Positions 34,084-35,729 of a DNA stretch of 35,729 nucleotides are shown here, piece after piece. The position numbers and the translations under genes are program-made. Every line of letters begins with the position of its first letter. Position 1 is the first letter of the stretch. Below the pieces are notes generated by a model. The model did no database searches and was not told where the DNA came from. It saw only the letters and a program-made list of their open reading frames with translations. The stretch is from an uncultured Clostridium sp. GTDB taxonomy: Bacteria; Bacillota; Clostridia; TANB77; CAG-508. The stretch is from the NCBI GenBank assembly GCA_945949485.1, contig CAMFER010000010.1, forward strand, positions 1 to 35,729, read 5' to 3'.

Positions 34084-34108
34084 AAAAAAGACTAACAAAT
34101 ATTAGCCT
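34084..34108 (-). terminator. Terminator of the relaxase gene
   Basis: Minus-strand GGCTAA and TTAGTC (one G-U pair) around a 6-base loop, followed by six T residues. It separates mob from the integrase gene. Confidence 0.65.
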
Positions 34109-34143
34109 TGCTTACTATATGAATTGATGAAATGATTTCTATC

Positions 34144-35166
34144 TTATCTTTCTAAATCCCATTCTTTTTCTCTTTCTTCGTGTTTTATTTGTTTTACTGG
34201 ATCTATAAAAGTATTTGTTTCCTTTTGAAAATCTCTAATCAAATAATCTTCTGCTCCTATATCAAACTTTTTACAAATCCAAGTAATAAATTTATCAATT
34301 ATCTTGTGCAATTTATTATTTTCCTTTTCTAAATTATGAATTTTACTTTTGTACTCATATTTCATTTCATAATTTTTTTCTTCAAATTCTTTTTCGAGTT
34401 CTCTTTTTCTGCTATCAAATTTCAAATCAAGAGTATTGCTTTTTTCTTTATATTCACTTTCTATTTTTTTGACTTTACTATTTAATTCCTTGTTATCAGC
34501 AATTATTTTATCTCTTTCTTTTTGATATTTCTCTGCTTCGTTTACAACTTTTGCTTGTTTTGATAATTCCCTATGCAATGTTATATTATCATGATATAAC
34601 TCTTGTATTAGCTCATCTTTTGGTTTTATAATTTCATTTTCTACTTTTTCCTTATTAAGTTTAATCAATTTAATATCATTTATATTTGGAATTTCTGGCA
34701 ACTCTAACTTTACATTTTCTAATACTTTTTTAGTATTTTCAAAATTTGTTATTTTCTTTAATTCTTCTATTTTTTGATGTTTTGCCCCTGTTTCTTCTAT
34801 TGGCAATCCTCTTTCTAAATCAAATCCTTTTGATGTTATATATTTGTAAAACTCATTCTGCAAATCTCTATAACTATCTCTACCTCTCCAAAAATCTCTT
34901 GCACATATTTTGTCTATTTCTTTTCCTTCTTTATCTTTTGTATGAATTACTGGTATATATATCAAGTGCATATGTGGTGTTGTTTCATCTAGATGTACTA
35001 CTGCCGATACTATATATTTTTCTCCAAGATTTTTGTAATTACATACAAATTCATAGCTTTCTCTAAAATACCTTTTTGTTTCTTCTAGTCCTATTTTATC
35101 AAAGAATTCATTATCAGATGTAATCATCATTTCACATAATATAATGCTATTAATTGCATAACTCAT
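34144..35166 (-). CDS. MobV/Pre relaxase with an N-terminal deletion
   Basis: Start at ATG 35166 after GGAGG. 340 residues. The metal-binding motif of Mob/Pre relaxases is present: VVHLDETTPHMHLIYIP (HxDExxPHxH), as are DFWRGRDSYRDLQNEFYKYI and a long coiled-coil C-terminus. The protein begins MSYAINSIILCEMMITS. In MobV proteins about 50-60 residues, with the catalytic N-terminal His region, normally lie between MSYA and the LxxEMxxTS segment. They are missing here without loss of frame. The relaxase is thus probably unable to nick on its own. Hairpins upstream resemble an oriT region. Confidence 0.8.
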   Translation of the reverse strand: MSYAINSIILCEMMITSDNEFFDKIGLEETKRYFRESYEFVCNYKNLGEKYIVSAVVHLDETTPHMHLIYIPVIHTKDKEGKEIDKICARDFWRGRDSYRDLQNEFYKYITSKGFDLERGLPIEETGAKHQKIEELKKITNFENTKKVLENVKLELPEIPNINDIKLIKLNKEKVENEIIKPKDELIQELYHDNITLHRELSKQAKVVNEAEKYQKERDKIIADNKELNSKVKKIESEYKEKSNTLDLKFDSRKRELEKEFEEKNYEMKYEYKSKIHNLEKENNKLHKIIDKFITWICKKFDIGAEDYLIRDFQKETNTFIDPVKQIKHEEREKEWDLER

Positions 35167-35181
35167 ATTAACTTGCACCTC

Positions 35182-35478
35182 CTTCTTCTACAGATATTCT
35201 TTGAATGACTAACATACTAGTCAAACAAGTTTGACCGTATGGCAGGGAAATTACATTTCCCCACACCCCTTTGCCTAAAAATTTGCTATTCGCAATTTTT
35301 TAGGTTTTACCTAAATTCCTCTTTTGCAATTTAGGTAAAAGAAAAAACCAAGAAAAATATTTTTTAAATTTTTTCTTGACTTTATGAAACCTTGCTCGGT
35401 TTCAAACTTCCACGCAGGAATAATAAAAGCAAAGATTTTTTCTTGAATCTTCACTTTTATTATTTATATATTATCTTT
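35182..35478. other. Hairpin-rich oriT-like region between rep and mob
   Basis: No gene. It holds a series of inverted repeats: GGGAAAT-TAC-ATTTCCC at about 35245-35261; CCTAAAAATTTGC and GCAATTTTTTAGG at about 35274-35304; perfect 13-base arms TTTTACCTAAATT and AATTTAGGTAAAA at about 35304-35339; CAAGAAAAA and TTTTTCTTG at about 35350-35378; GAAACC-TTGCTC-GGTTTC at about 35387-35404. A long arm pair starting AATAATAAAAG and ending CTTTTATTATT (about 35418-35464) probably terminates the upstream gene. Position directly upstream of a MobV gene suggests oriT. Confidence 0.5.
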
Positions 35479-35729
35479 CTATGATATTCCTTTCATCATA
35501 CTGTAATTTGCATACAATGTATTAAAATCAAATCCTTCATACGTTCTTTCTTCAAAGTTAGCTTTTGTTTTCTTAAAATTTCGTTTATCTTTATTATATA
35601 TTTTATTATTATTTTTATTATATTTTTTATTATCCTTAAACTTTTCGCGGGTAGGGTATTGAAGTTTTGTTGGAGAGGGTATTAAACTTTTGTTAAATAG
35701 GGTATTTAACTTTTCTTCAATAGGTATTA
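35479..35729 (-). CDS. C-terminal end of a probable plasmid-type replication protein (partial)
   Basis: The frame is open from the window edge to TAG at 35479-35481, about 82 residues. It reads PIEEKLNTLFNKSLIPSP, then QYPTREKFKDNKKY, a Lys/Asn-rich low-complexity run and the end RTYEGFDFNTLYANYSMMK. I do not recognise the family with certainty. A replication initiator is inferred because iteron-like direct repeats lie within the coding sequence and a relaxase and integrase follow; RepA_N-type initiators carry their origin inside the gene. Confidence 0.45.
   Translation of the reverse strand, partial: IPIEEKLNTLFNKSLIPSPTKLQYPTREKFKDNKKYNKNNNKIYNKDKRNFKKTKANFEERTYEGFDFNTLYANYSMMKGIS
35654..35729. 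repeat. Iteron-like 22-23 bp direct repeats
   Basis: The plus-strand unit GGGTATT followed by A-rich then TTTT sequence starts at 35654, 35677, 35700 and, with one base changed, 35722, spacings of 23, 23 and 22 bases. The array runs off the window. Because the period is not a multiple of three, successive copies are read in different frames of the overlapping gene, so DNA rather than protein sequence is being conserved. Confidence 0.65.

Overview
The window comes from a very AT-rich Gram-positive genome using the standard stops TAA, TAG and TGA. Strong Shine-Dalgarno sites, spoIIM, a PssD/PssE pair, a sortase and gut-clostridial pseudopilin-like proteins suggest an uncultured intestinal Clostridia/Firmicutes lineage; the taxonomy is inference. 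Almost every gene lies on the minus strand, tmcAL being the only intact plus-strand gene.

Layout. 1-2066: one end of a diversity-generating retroelement (DGR). It has a start that looks like Avd, a MutS-I-like accessory gene, structured hairpins, and a target gene coding for a pseudopilin-anchored protein with a formylglycine-enzyme/C-type-lectin-like C-terminus whose last ~35 codons look like a hypermutated variable repeat. 2400-6250: accessory debris (gene stump, IS110 relic, a GNAT carrying a queH stump, rhuM, a complete IS110 transposase). 6261-26415: mainly core genes: GNAT, queH-GNAT, a GT39-like membrane glycosyltransferase, ruvB, pssE/pssD, xerD-like, spoIIM, endonuclease Q, an HD-like gene, rnhA, tmcAL, two tRNA genes plus a homing-endonuclease-like gene, dprA, folD, ligA, sortase, HIT, alaS. 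26478-35729: a second accessory stretch: a decayed pseudopilin/BspA gene, an IS3 element, an integrase stub, a CDF transporter with an Rsm22-like methyltransferase, an intact pseudopilin/BspA gene, and part of an integrative mobilisable element (tyrosine integrase, N-terminally deleted MobV relaxase, oriT-like hairpins, and a probable replication-gene end carrying 22-23 bp iterons).

Main discovery candidate. Four conserved genes (queH, rnhA, tmcAL, dprA) are each broken by one extra base, and the defect is the same every time. In the upstream frame the ribosome meets a CGG codon; skipping its C restores the conserved protein, and the next codon read is always glycine (GGT or GGA). By eye I found no CGG codon in frame in any intact gene of the window, although ACG, GCG, CCG, TCG, CGA, CGT and CGC do occur. 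This is the pattern expected if CGG is unassigned or starved here and serves as a +1 frameshift (or CGGN quadruplet) signal. Sequencing error remains the main alternative and is easy to test.

Other highlights. A tRNA-Tyr(GTA) gene appears to be interrupted inside its anticodon by a 233-nt group I intron, with a PD-(D/E)XK homing-endonuclease-like gene just downstream of the tRNA rather than inside the intron. The sequence also supports a native QueH-GNAT fusion, part of which is duplicated about 4 kb away.
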